From positions 138,459,456 through 138,523,455 of the forward strand of contig CM071570.1 in the NCBI GenBank assembly GCA_036426205.1: a stretch of DNA of 64,000 nucleotides. The letters run 5' to 3'. How positions within the stretch are numbered: the stretch's first letter is position 1; every line of letters starts with the position of its first letter. The position numbers and the translations under genes are program-made. The stretch comes from Ascaphus truei. Taxonomy: Eukaryota > Chordata > Amphibia > Anura > Ascaphidae. Shown here piece by piece: positions 34,966 to 46,042 of the stretch. The notes beneath the pieces are model-generated. The model worked only from the letters and a program-made list of their open reading frames with translations. It had not been told where the DNA came from and did no database searches.

Positions 34966-36117
34966 ATGCCCATTGATCACGGGCAGCAGCTGGGCAGAAT
35001 ATATCCTGTTACTCCAGAAGGGAGGACCGAAGCCAGGCCGCCGGCCGCTACCATCTCCACTGCAGCTCCTAAATTGGCGTTTGATTTCAGAGATTCACCC
35101 TTGACAGAGGATTGGAAAAAAGGCTACAGACCAAGCTGGAAAATCGACGTGAAGTATTTTCCATCGGTGACATGGATGTGGGGTGCAGCCGCAGTGCCCA
35201 GCATACCATCCGACTAAACGATACGACGCCCTTCCGAGAACGATCTCGCCACATCGCTCCGAGGGATGTGGAAGATGTGAGGAGGATGCTAACCGAAATG
35301 GAGGAGGCCGGTATTGTCCGAGAATCACGTAGTCCTTATGCATCACCCATCGTGGTAGTGCGCAGGAAGAACGGGACGGTACGCCTATGTGTGGACTATA
35401 GGACCTTGAACAACCATACTGTACATGATCTGTACACCCTTCCGCGAATTGAAAACGTCCTGAACGCTCTCTCCGGGAATAAGTGGTTTAGTGTGCTGGA
35501 TCCGAGGTCAGGATACTAATCAGGTGCCCATGGACTCTGAAGATCAAGAGAAGATGGCTTTCATTTGTCCCTTGGAATTTTATCAGTTCACGCGTATGCC
35601 TTAAGGTATATGTGGCGCCCCAGCCACCTTTCAGCGTATGATGGAAAAGACCATTGGGGATATGAAACCTCGCGAATGCCTAGTGTACCTGGACGATATC
35701 ATAGTGTTCGGAAAGACTCTGGAGGAACATGAGGAACGATTATTGAAAGTGCTGGATCGACTCAGTAACGAAGGGCTTAAGCTGTCCATGGATAAGTGTT
35801 GGTTCTTCCGCACGTCAGTGACTTATGTGGGTCATATTGTGTCGGCCGAAGGAATAGCTACCGACCCTGGGAAAATAGAAGCAGTGGTGAACTGGCCGTG
35901 GCCCAATAACGTCCAAGAACTACTGTCATTTCTGGGATTTTGCAGTTATTACCGAAGATTTGTGGAAGGCTATTCTTGTAAAGCCAAAATTCTCAACAAC
36001 CTCCTCAAAATCTACCCCGAAGACACGGGAAGGAAAGCCACTTCAGCTCAAGCGCCTTTTGGGGACAAGTGGACCACTACATGTGAACAGGCCTTCCTAG
36101 GACTGAAGACAAACTTA
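34966..36117 (+). pseudogene. Gypsy reverse transcriptase, with stops and frameshifts
   Basis: RT blocks in order: FRERSRHIAPRDVEDVRRML (about 35235), EAGIVRESRSPYASPIVVV then RRKNGTVRLCVDYRTLN (about 35310-35415), TLPRIENVLNALSG, FSVLD (first catalytic Asp), a stop and frameshift at 35517-35519, QVPMD, a TAA at 35602-35604 where Phe is expected before GICGAPATFQRMM, and YLDD at 35686-35697. The connection to RNase H follows with GHIVSAEGIATDPGK and FLGFCSYYRRFV. The open frame ends because another element is inserted at 36118. The catalytic residues survive but the frame does not. Confidence 0.93.
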
Positions 36118-36917
36118 TGTGAAGTAAGGGGAATGAACCCCGTAATGTCCGGTGCTCAACAACATGCATATGACTGATATTCGTATTGTGCAACTTCTGA
36201 TGTATATAATGTTTGTGAAATGGCAATCCTGCTGCAGATAATTCAATGAAACAATAAAAGTCTAAACAAAGAACGGGAAACAGACTGATAACCTGGGTGG
36301 GGGGCTAATGAGCAGGGAATAGATAGAGACAGGAAGAGAAGCAACCGCCGATGCCTCTCTCCTGTACTCACGGGATACTAAAGCCTGCTGCCCTTACACA
36401 ACCTGGTGTCTTCACTGCTCGTTCCGTCTTGCCGGTCCCAGCTCTGAAAACACTGCGCATGTATGTGATGTCATCGCAGGAACTGAACAGCTTCTCTGGG
36501 ACAAACCCAGCGTGTCATGCGCTCTGGCGCTCCTCACAACCCAAGGGGGCGGCACCATGCGTTGCACGCTGGAGAGGAGACATGGCTCCCAATGCAGAAA
36601 GGACTGCCTGCGTGCTCCAGCCAAATAGTAGCAAAGGAAATGATGAAGTATGGGCGGTCACTGCATAATGGAACTCAGCCAAAAATAAAAATAAAAATCA
36701 CTTTTATTAAATGGTAATGTTGTACATCACAGAGAGAACCTCTGACGCGTTTCTCGTCCCGTCGTTGATAAGTCCCTGATGGGACGAAACGCGTCAGAGG
36801 TTCTCTCTGTGATGTACAGCATTACCATTTAATAAAGCTGATTTTATTTTATTTTTGGCTGAGTTCCGTTATGCAGTGACCGCCCATACTTCATCATTTC
36901 CTTTGAAGACAAACTTA
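36104..36917. mobile_element. Insertion in gypsy pol with 14-bp target duplication
   Basis: TGAAGACAAACTTA occurs at 36104-36117 and again at 36904-36917. Between them lies 786 bp unrelated to gypsy, and pol resumes after it in the RNase H domain. A 14-bp duplication suggests target-primed insertion (LINE or SINE machinery) rather than a hAT or Tc1 element. The right third is a large palindrome (36633-36904). 'aataaaagtctaaacaaag' (36252-36270) lies in the left part. No protein of its own was recognised. Confidence 0.85.
36633..36904. repeat. Large palindrome with two head-to-head hairpin-GAAACGCGT modules
   Basis: The arms (about 36633-36755 and 36782-36904) are inverted copies. The left begins AAAGGAAATGATGAAGTATG and the right ends with its inverse. 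Each arm carries the string GACGCGTTTC / GAAACGCGTC near the centre and TTTATTAAATGG / CCATTTAATAAA further out. The plus-strand hairpin is GTCCC (36772-36776), TGAT, GGGAC (36781-36785), then GAAACGCGTC. Arm identity is high but not perfect. Confidence 0.9.
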
Positions 36918-37400
36918 ACCCAGGCTCCGGTGTTGTCATAAGCAATCCTGATCGGGCGTATGTTCTGCATGTGGATGCAAGATACAATGGCTTGGGAGCG
37001 GTGTTATACCAAAATATGACACTGGACTCCGGCCGATGGCGTATGCCAGTCGAAGCCTGACCCAAGTGAACAAAACCATCCGTATAACAACTGGAGTTCC
37101 TAGCCCTGAAGTGGGCTATAGTGATAGTTGCACGATTACCTGTATGGCGCCCGCACGAATCAGGTTAGGACTGACAACAATCCTATGACCTATATCAACC
37201 TTCTTCGCCAAACTGGATGCCCACAGGTCCACCCAGGCTAGCGGCCACTGCGAATTATCAATTCCACTCAAATCAAGCCAGGGCCTACGAACATAGGTGC
37301 GGACGCTCTGTCGCGAAGACCCGGGCTCAACCCTACTCCAGATGAGGAATTTTGGAGGAAATCCCGGGACCTGGCATACGGCATTGCTCTATAGCAGCAG
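36918..37400 (+). pseudogene. Gypsy RNase H region, decayed
   Basis: Resumes after the insertion with NPDRAYVLHVDARYNGLGAV, where the Asp after HV is the first RNase H catalytic residue. Further on are fragments corresponding to FLALKWA, 'RTDNNPMTY' (the DNNPL-type block) and GADALSRRPG (about 37300), the conserved end of gypsy RNase H. Several frameshifts separate these blocks. Confidence 0.8.
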
Positions 37401-37559
37401 TGGTAGATGATCGAGTAGCTTTTTCTGAATTAAGGATAGCGGTTCATTGATGTGTCAATCAAAAGCGATTCCGAGGGCGTACTGCCATCCAGAAGGAATG
37501 ATGTCACTTCAGATAAAATTATTGCCTGGAAAGATTGGTTGCAATATCAATTCAAGATC

Positions 37560-38790
37560 CAGTGTGTTGAATAGTTCGTGAAGCGCTGCAACAAAATAGT
37601 CTATACTTAAACGATCTCCCAAGAACTGGTGGCCCTACTAATGAAGAGATTGAAAATTCGAACTGAAAACTGTCTATTGTATAGGGTAAATACCGTATCA
37701 CAACCATCCTGACAGGGCGCAGTTATTTCTCCCAAACCAGTCTGCAACCCTGGTACTCCCGGGCGTTGCATGACACCATGGTCACCTTGGCATTGACAGA
37801 CATCTGGCTCCTCGTGATCGATTCTATTGGCCCCAAATGAGAGAGTCTGTGGAGATACATTGTAGCAGTGCACCCCGTTGTATACAAAGGAAAACACTAC
37901 CCACCCGGGGTGCACCCATGGCTCATCTGAAGAGTTCAGGACCTATGATCTGGTGTGTAGGATTTCTTTGCATCTAACCTGACACCCGGGGGTATCGAAA
38001 CGTACTGGTGATCACAATCACTATACCAGATATGCTCAAGCTTTTCCTACCAAAGACCAATGGGCTGTGACTGTGGCTAAGGTCTTATGGGAGAAATACT
38101 TCCTTCATTATGGGCTGCCAAATCGATTGCATTCAGATCAAGGCCGGGACTTTGAACGTAACCTCATACGAGAATTGCTTAAGTTCTGAATATCACCAAG
38201 TCCCGAACTACACCCGACCCTACCCACCGGAAGGGGACGCTATGCCTGAACGTTTTAATCGAAACGCTGCTCGACATGCTGGGGTACTCTGAAGCTCACA
38301 GAAGACTGATGAGTAAGCACGTAGTGACTTTAGTGCATGCTTTAATTGTAGTCGCCATTAGTCCACAGGGTATACGCCTTATTTCCTAATGTTTGGACAG
38401 AAGCTCTGTACCAGTGGATGTGCGTCTAACGGATATCTACCGATGGGGTGTCCAGCAGGACGCATTTTCAGTATGCAAATTATTACAGGACAGCTTGCAG
38501 CAGCATACAGTATAAGCGGGCAGAGAAAGCGGCTGCGCACATAATGCGAGTAATAGAGAGACACTATTATCATAAAGTGGCCCATAAGGAAATTCGTCTG
38601 GGGGATGCTGTCCTCCTTCGCAATCTGGTGTCCCCGGAAAGCACAAATTGGCCAACCGTTGGAAGATGGTGTATATGAAGTGGAGTCGCGATGCCTGGCC
38701 TCCCGGTATACCGTATCAAAGACATCAGAAGGCCGGGTAAAGGTATGGCATAGAAATCATCTCCTCCCCATCCCTCAATAGGAGATGAAG
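37560..38790 (+). pseudogene. Gypsy integrase, decayed
   Basis: Core-domain blocks appear in different frames: DHNHYTRYAQAFPTKDQ-like sequence with the first catalytic Asp region (about 38005-38060), VLWEKYFLHYGLPNRLHSDQ then GRDF (second Asp, about 38085-38150), and PYPPEGDAMPERFNR (third catalytic residue region, about 38215-38260). The C-terminal domain is visible at 38560-38780 (HKEIRLGDAVLLRN, then PVYRIKDIRRPGKV..HRNHLLP in another frame). Frameshifts and stops are dense, clearly more than in RT. Confidence 0.82.
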
Positions 38791-39345
38791 AGTTGGAAGT
38801 GCCCACTGCTTCGCAAGATGGAGAGTCAGATGTTACAGAGATGGTCCAGAGACTGTAGTTAATACCACCTCTGAGAATCTTTTGGAGGGAACCTCTCAAA
38901 GGGGCCTTCCGACCGCTGGGGCATCTCCCGAAGGAGCTACGTAAAGGGCCCCTTGGTCCAACGCCAGATAAGCTGACTCAAATGAGCCAGCCTTTAGACC
39001 CACAGAGCCCTGTTTTTGTGCCTCAAAGACTTTGTCAAAACATTGAGCCCCTCAAGGGAAGAGACTGAACTGCCAAGCGATAATTGTTACTCTCCAGGAG
39101 AGTAACTGAAGAGCACCTGCATAGAAGCCAAGAGCGGGTCAACCTCCCATGAGGATGACACGATCAGTTTCGGCACCCCTTATGAGGCTCAGCAGTGGGC
39201 TCACAATAGTGAGATCTGTGATTGGATGTTCAGTGAAATGTATAATCTCATGTAGAGTATACAGATAAGTTGATTTTCATATATGCATTTTATTGTGTAA
39301 ATGTGTGATTGGTTACGTTCCCAAGCGGGGACGTTGGATTCCACC
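38791..39345 (+). other. 3' tail of gypsy pol and untranslated region
   Basis: Continues from the integrase C-terminus without a recognisable domain (no envelope-like protein, no chromodomain). It holds 'gttcccaagcggggacgttg', also found before the LTR at 13024. Confidence 0.6.
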
Positions 39346-39355
39346 AGGGGGAGAA
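39346..39355 (+). other. Polypurine tract
   Basis: AGGGGGAGAA immediately before the TGTAG start of the 3' LTR, the usual second-strand primer site. Confidence 0.8.
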
Positions 39356-40099
39356 TGTAGGTGTTCTGTTTCCCCCTCGTACCTCCGTCAAGGGCGCAAT
39401 CACGGGGGTGCTGTGGGGAGCGTCGGAGGTTCCGCAGCGGCCCGATAGCACAGGGCCCGCCATGTTGTTTGGGCATTGCGCAATACTCATGCGCAACCGG
39501 ATGCACGGAGAGAGTTCGCACATGCACAGTGCAAGCGCTGAACGGTTGGCCAATCACCAGGAGGCTCTGAAGTTAAACTACAATTCCAGGAGCCTCAGCA
39601 GAGCCACCTGACACCAGGGAACAAATAGGAGTGCAGGGATTGCTGGCGGCAGGAAAGGGAAGCATGGGGGAGAGACCACGCTAGTCAGAGGGCACCGGAG
39701 GAGCAAGGGGAGAGGTTGTGTTGTGCAGGGGGTCAGTGACCCACCTGCGTAGGCCAGATTTCCCCTCAGTACCAGTGCAGACCGAGTCACCCTTAGCTTG
39801 TGGTGCTGCAGGGAACACCCTAGAGAGAGAGACATTCCGTTCCTTTACGGTAGTAGCAGATAGGGACACAGTGTTTTCCGAGCTGCGTGTGTGAACAGTG
39901 GTTTGGGCCAAGCTGCTGGACATCACCACTTGTGAGAGACTACAGTACGTTGCATCGCAGATCCTTTTTGAAGTCTGTTACCAGCTGCTGGAGTAGCCGG
40001 AAGGTATTTAATAAGTGCACAACCACCGGTACCATCAGCGCTGATCCCGCATGGTGGAGGGTTCTTTGGGGACACTGGGTTGAGTAACCAGGCAGCATG
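39356..40099 (+). mobile_element. 3' LTR of the gypsy element, truncated
   Basis: Starts TGTAGGTGTT after the polypurine tract and follows the 5' LTR for about 740 bp to 'ggacactgggttgagtaac', then breaks into a (TA)n tract. The U5 end and any target duplication are missing. Compared with the 5' LTR it has many single-base deletions (for example TGTAGGTG for TGTAGGGGTG) and some substitutions. Confidence 0.85.
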
Positions 40100-40100
40100 A

Positions 40101-40101
<1 letters not shown>

Positions 40102-40170
<69 letters not shown>
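40102..40170 (+). repeat. (TA)n microsatellite
   Basis: About 35 uninterrupted TA units at the breakpoint of the 3' LTR. Confidence 0.97.
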
Positions 40171-40173
<3 letters not shown>

Positions 40174-40174
40174 A

Positions 40175-40936
40175 CACACAATTGAAAAGGACAAAGACAA
40201 TCCCCTTAGTAGCACTCTAAATTACACCTTAAACTAATCTATAAAATAAAGATTGCTTAAAAGAAACAGATGCTTCGCCAATTCAGAAAAAATGAACAAG
40301 ATTTTATTAATTTAACAGCAAGACACACTAACTTAAAAACATAAAAGTACTAAAGACAGCTTATGAAAATATATATGTATCAAAAAAATATATAAAGAGA
40401 GGACTACTAATCAAATACTATCAGTATTACAAAGAGAAGAAAGACTAAAATGTGTCTAAATAAGATTTAAATAGTGACAACAAAGTAGTTTAGTCTAACA
40501 TAATAGGCAATACAAAAGCCAGGTCCAAGGATTCCAGAGGTCAGCAAAGTAAAGTTCGTAGCAAGGTTCAAGGGGTACAGAGAGCAGAGTAGTCCAGGAC
40601 AAGCAGGGGTCAAAACCAGGGAAATCCAAAGTAACACAGGAGCAGGATACAGCAGAGACACAGAGGAAGCACAGCATAGGTCAGCACACACAGGGAAACA
40701 GGAACTATGCAGAGCGACGATAGAGAGGACAGACAGGGATTATAAAGGGAGACACACCAATAGGAGAGAGGGGAGGAGCAGAAAGAGAAGTGGGAGACAA
40801 CAGGGATAGGTCAGGGAGAGAAGAGGAGGAGACAGAAGGGGCAGTCAGGGGAATGGCCTGTAGGGACTGGGAGGAGGAGTCAGGAGAGTGACAGTCCCCA
40901 GAAGAGGAGTGGAAGGAATCCCCTGAATCGTCACAA
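40175..40936 (-). mobile_element. Probable solo LTR
   Basis: On the minus strand it begins TGTGACGATTCAGGGGATTC (40936 downward), has a pyrimidine-rich, GC-rich first part, a TATA-like CCCTTTATAATCCC at about 40748-40735, and a T-rich AT-rich second part ending near the TA tract. This order is typical of gypsy LTRs in amphibians as I know them. No coding region is attached. The 3' end is uncertain because of the neighbouring TA repeat. Confidence 0.5.
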
Positions 40937-42994
40937 TATGCCTGTAATACAAAACTAAATGGTACATGTACAGTATGTGTGTGCCTTTCTGCAGCACAGT
41001 AATAGGATCTTAGCAGTGTGAATATCAGCTAGAGCAGGAGTATTACAAGTAACGCGGTACTGTAGGTACTGTAGATGTACTGCAGCCTCTTATACATAGT
41101 TCAGTAATCTCATTCACTATCTGTATTAGTGGAAAGTAGCCAAAATGCTCCTTTGTCCTTAAATATATCCCCCCCTTATCTCAATCATGTGACCAGAGTT
41201 ATTAAGAGACAGAGATTTCCTATGGCAATTTTCTGTTTTTCCCCCTGAGTTTTTCATTGCTTGTGTAAATAGGTGAGATAAAGAAAGTGATGTGGTAACT
41301 GTTTATTGAATTACAGTAGATAACATTGGTCTTTCTCTTACAGTGCCTGCCATAGTATGTAGTGATGCATATGTTAAGGCCCATTCTATGGACAGCAGAG
41401 TGCTGGAGAAGGAGAGGTGGAAAGTGGTCTATGCTAGAAAGTGGAGTCTGAACCTCAGCAATATCTAGGATTTAATAGACAAGGTTATAGCTGAAATTGA
41501 TTAGCTTGGCTGGGCAGACAGTTTGGATTCAATTTGCTACTCCCCTACATGACAAACAAAGGCTTAAGCCTTCTATTTGTAACAGTGGAAATCTCTCTCT
41601 CTCTCTCTCTTACTGCTGTCACGTTAAGGGAGAGGTAAGTTTGCATTCATAACATGGATGATGAGACATTAAAAGTGCCACCTTAAATTTAATGTCAAGA
41701 ACAACCAAGCTACACCCATTTTACTCATCCAGTAGGTATTTTTTAATGATTGTGTCACCTGAAATTAAGTTACTAGCAAAATTATTAATGTATAAAGCCT
41801 ATATTTACTGACCAGTCTCCCTTTACATATTGAAAGCAATGGATCCACTAGATCTCCATTCCACACGTGTTCTTAGTCTTATTTTATAGTGCTGCAGAGA
41901 TCAGCGACCTATAAATAAGAAGGCAAGGCACTCGCCCTCGCTAACCTTCTTCAAAGTAGATCCAAACAACCATACAATTGGAGTAAAACCGAACTAGAAC
42001 CAATCAAGTGCCAAACTAGTTTATTAAGTGTTGGAACATGAGATTATTAAGCATGATAGAAGCTATTACAACACAGACCTCTCACTTTGTACCCTTTTGG
42101 GGGGTCTGCAAAACTGGGGCAAAACCAGTGAAAAAAATACTGCACCAAATTTCTCAAAAGATGAAACTTGACATTGGTTTCATATGGAATGTTTTATTAT
42201 TTTTATTTTATTATATCTCATGCATTTTTTTTGCCATAGTTTTGCAGTTGCAAAAATGTGCCAAAAAGGAATTTTAAATGGTGTAAAACGTGTCCATGTT
42301 GACAATTATACCCTAATTATATTCTGTTCTGCACTATTCATCTGCTATTGAAGGTAGTTTGGCATCAACACGGTGTGTGCTGGCTGTAGTTTAGGAAATG
42401 CCCAATATTGTGTGACAAAATACATCTGTGCATCAATGCAGATTAAAGTGTTTGTTAATAAAAAAATGTTGGATCCCGGTGCTGAATGTAAAGATTTAGA
42501 CCACTTCAGATCTGGTGAATTTTTTGGGCCAAGTTAAATTGATAAATAATGAAGCATAGAGACGCAGAATGTGATTCATCTCATTACAACATGTGTGCCA
42601 TATAACGCTTCCCAAACTCCTCCTGACACTTCCGGAGTCTCAAAATGGAACCCCAAAATTGTAGCGAAGTATTTTGATGTTTATGGGCCGGATGAAAATG
42701 CTTGTTTTTCTTCAAAACTGCCTCAATAGGCCAGGATTTACAAAGACTCTCTGCTTTGTTTCACACTCCGACCCAGTGTTCACTGACATTCAGGTCAATG
42801 GCAGTTCACACCGGATTTGGATACTATACCCCTCGTTGCAGCTTCATGAATTGCAGCATTAGGTTCTACACATACTTTGTGTCTCCAGTGAGTAATTCAT
42901 ATTTATGTACAATAATCTTGTTTAAAATGTAGTATATCAATAAACAAGGATGTTAGAATCATACTCCTAAGGATAGGAATGTTATACTTGCCAC
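40937..42994. other. No gene recognised
   Basis: AT-rich sequence with a (CT)n run at 41593-41610. No exon, RNA gene or element boundary identified. Confidence 0.5.
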
Positions 42995-43437
42995 TTAAAG
43001 CTGCAGTTCAGTCTTTTTTTTTTTTTTTTTTAATTTATTTTTTTACTTCAATAGTTTTATGTGGGCAATCTCTACCTATAGAACTGTATAGCTGCAGGTC
43101 AATTCGTTCTCCATGTATTGATAGATCGAAATTTGGTGACATAATTAGTGAAGGGATCTGTTTATATTCTGCTTGTCTGTCAGTGGAAGCTCATGAATAT
43201 TCATGAGCACTCCTGCACTGACATGTGCTAGAGGGAGGGCAGGGCTGACAAAGGGGTGTGACAGGACATGAAGGGGCAGTGCCTTAGCAAATGGCTGTTA
43301 AAATAGAATACAAGAAAATTGGTCTTTAAAAGTAGTTTTTTTAAAAACAGAAAATGCTAAAAGTATTTTTTCTTACTACAGAACTGATTTATTAAAAAAA
43401 ACACACATGCAGGATATTGACTGAACTGCAGCTTTAA
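42995..43437. mobile_element. TTAA-flanked MITE, copy 1
   Basis: TTAAAGCTGCAGTTCAGTC at the left and the inverse GACTGAACTGCAGCTTTAA at the right. TTAA at both ends suggests a piggyBac- or Kolobok-type target. The interior contains a T-run and the perfect 20-bp palindrome GCTCATGAATATTCATGAGC (43189-43208). Its right part, inverted, matches the left part of the copy at 58447 (ATCCTGCATGTGTGTTTTTT, AATAAATCAGTTCTGTA). Confidence 0.85.
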
Positions 43438-44498
43438 ATTCATATTGAAGCATTGGTGACAAGCATGTAGAAAGTCGTTATTCGCAATACTTGTACGTCA
43501 ATGTTATTTTATCACCTTAATACCCAACCTATCATGATTTTCATCCTACTGTCATGTTGGTGATAAAATAACCCCCTCAAAGTTAAGTCTTTTCCATCAA
43601 TAAACTACAAATTGCACTGAGAACATAAGGGGGTTTGATTTTTTAAAATACATTAATTATATTATTTGTTTTCAACGGTCACCTCTCTGCAATGTTAATG
43701 TTCCATACAAAAGCCTGCATAATGACACACAACTCAATACAAAAGGAGCTAATCTAAGAACTCTGCAACTGAAAACCTCGGAGTGGTGCATTTTTAGCAG
43801 ATTTTGCGATATAATCTAATTTAGTCATATAATTGCCAAGGCCTACTGTACTCGGACATTTAGTAGCTGAGCTGTGGGCAGTAAAACAATGACCCCTCCA
43901 GTAAAAACCCACATACATCAGAGTTGAATCAAAACGCGGCTCGTAGCTATGGATTTGAATCCGAGGCAGAAATGAACCAAAACTTAATTTCTGCCTCTAA
44001 TTCTGGTTTGGGGTTCCCTTGAACACCCCTTCAAAAATTACCACTAAACTACAGTGTGAAAAATGAAAATCAAAGCAAGGTAAAAACTAAAGTAAACAGC
44101 TGAATGTACCTATTTTTATGGTCAAAAATTGAGTCTCAACTGCTGTAGTTCTAAAACACATTTAGCCAGAAATACATAGATGTATATGTATATACTAATA
44201 ACTGCCAGGGATTATTCGTGTCCTATGTCGTAACTACCTAGCTCAAGAATTCTGTATAGTGAAGGAAATACATATTAAGTGAAAATAAAATGCAATGTGA
44301 ATAAAATTCTGCTGAGAGAGCGAGGCGGAAAGTTGAAATCCCGCAACACAAGATACCAGACGCCACGTGATGTAGAAATGATTGAACTTACACGGTCAGC
44401 ATTGGAGAAGGAAAGCCAGCGTCTCCTGTACTCCATATAGGAGCTTATATTATGTTTATAAATGTGAGATTTATGGAACAATTTTAATATTTGGCATA
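43438..44498. other. No gene recognised (inside the duplicated segment)
   Basis: AT-rich sequence with no exon or element ends. Its counterpart in the second copy is 47843-48875. Confidence 0.5.
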
Positions 44499-44900
44499 TT
44501 AAAGCTGCAGACCAAGCATGTTTTATTTTTAAATAAATTAGTTCTGTACTATGAGAAAATACAGTACTTGTACAGTAGCATTTAAAAAAATTATATTTTT
44601 AATGTATTATAATGTAACGAGCATTTTTTGTTTCTATAGCAACTATTTACCAAGTCACATCCCCTTCATCTTCTGAAACAGGCTCTGGCACTCTGCCCTC
44701 TTTAGCAGTGCACCAATTGTATCTAGTGACTGCCTGGTCACATGATCGTACCCACAGAACTTTGCATCTTTGGTCCTCTTCTGCTGTACTGACAGCTATT
44801 TAGTGAACCCCTGAGCCGAATCTTTGCCGATCGATCACAGGAGAACGGATCTTTCGGCAACTTGGCTTTTAAAAAACGGCAGCTTGGACTGCTGCTTTAA
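44499..44900. mobile_element. TTAA-flanked MITE, copy 2
   Basis: Starts TTAAAGCTGCAGACCAAGC, ends GGACTGCTGCTTTAA. Shares with copy 4 at 58447 the words AGTTCTGTACTATGAGAAAA, CACCAATTGTATCTAGTRAC and ACAGGAGAACGGATC, so it belongs to the same family. Duplicated at 48876-49275. Confidence 0.85.
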
Positions 44901-44965
44901 AGGCAATATTGGGAGAGCGTGCGTGCACAGCGTGAGAATGAACGGGAGGATTCCCATTCACAGAG

Positions 44966-45089
44966 GTATGTTCCTGATGTGCAAGACCTGTGTAAAAGAT
45001 TGACTCTGGCCTCTAGCATTGATATAAGTATGTTCCTGATGTGCAAGACCTGTGTAAAAGATTGACTCTGGCCTCTAGCATTGATATAA
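44966..45089 (+). repeat. Two 62-bp tandem units upstream of the LINE
   Basis: Two near-identical copies of a 62-bp unit starting GTATGTTCCTGATGTGCAAG and ending ATTGATATAA. The second segment copy has three units at 49341-49519. Tandem units in front of a LINE can act as promoter monomers, but nothing here shows that. Confidence 0.9.
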
Positions 45090-45511
45090 GTTAGTATGTT
45101 TGAATAGCAAAAGGTGTATTTTTTTTTCTTCCCCTATTAACTCTGTGCTGCTAATTGACCAACTGGAACAAGCTGATTTATTGGGGAGAGGGAGGGTCAT
45201 GTGACTGCTTTAGCTGTATATACCTAAGACCCTCCTGCATTTGCAGGAACTGCATTGCCATGATATAGTGAGCCATTTAAAGTGAGCTTTTTAAGTGAGA
45301 AGTTATAGTTTGACTAGAGGTGACTGGGGACTGCATCTTTCTGCAAACTCTTTTACTCACGACAACAAACGGTAAGCTATTCAGATCACACTATGATCCC
45401 ATGCTTGCTAACCTGCATATTTTAACCCCCCACCCCTTTACAACTTATTTCACTGCAGCCGCTCCCAAAACTGACTGCACAATACACTGAAACCCTGAAC
45501 TGACTCTAGCA

Positions 45512-46042
45512 TTGCAATGCACCAAAACATTTGACAAGGACCAGGCACACCCCTGCTATTTAGTCTGCACACACTCACTTTGTTCACAACAGCTCCTTGC
45601 AGCACTGCCTACCTCTGGCATAATGAACCTGCTATGTATCGTAACTTTTTTCTTTCTCCTGGCCTCATGGAGGTGTTACTCCCTCTATCCACAACAAACT
45701 CCTCCATCCTGGCCCACACCCAACATCACCATACACCCTGGACTACTCAAAAGCCTTGCACTATCTTCTGAATGTTGGTGGAGAACTCTAAAAAGCAGCA
45801 CACCAACCACTGCTCACTCTAATAGCAAACACCACAAATTTACAACCTACAAACAACTACCCAAATTCCTACTTGTACTGTTACTCTCTTTAGCAGGTGA
45901 TATTGAACCTAACCCAGGTCCTCCAATTTTAGCTCTGTCCCATGCCCCTGAGAATTCCACCTTTAAATTCCAAAAAGGGCTATCTGTCGCTCATATAAAT
46001 ATCCGGAGCCTGCTGCCCAAACTGGATGAACTAAGGGCATAA
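45512..46042 (+). CDS. LINE N-terminal segment with 2A-like motif and start of endonuclease
   Basis: An open frame of 176 codons. Residues 38-55 are hydrophobic (LLCIVTFFFLLASW). Residues about 117-137 form a second hydrophobic stretch (FLLVLLLSLA) that runs straight into GDIEPNPGP at 45896-45922, matching the 2A consensus D-x-E-x-N-P-G-P, where the ribosome fails to form the last Gly-Pro bond and continues. After it the endonuclease begins with LSVAHINIRSLLPKLDEL. The frame ends in TAA at 46040-46042 because of one missing base relative to copy B (CATAAACCC here, CATACAACCC there). 2A-like motifs at this place are known from several CR1/L2-like LINEs. Confidence 0.8.
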   Translation: MQCTKTFDKDQAHPCYLVCTHSLCSQQLLAALPTSGIMNLLCIVTFFFLLASWRCYSLYPQQTPPSWPTPNITIHPGLLKSLALSSECWWRTLKSSTPTTAHSNSKHHKFTTYKQLPKFLLVLLLSLAGDIEPNPGPPILALSHAPENSTFKFQKGLSVAHINIRSLLPKLDELRA

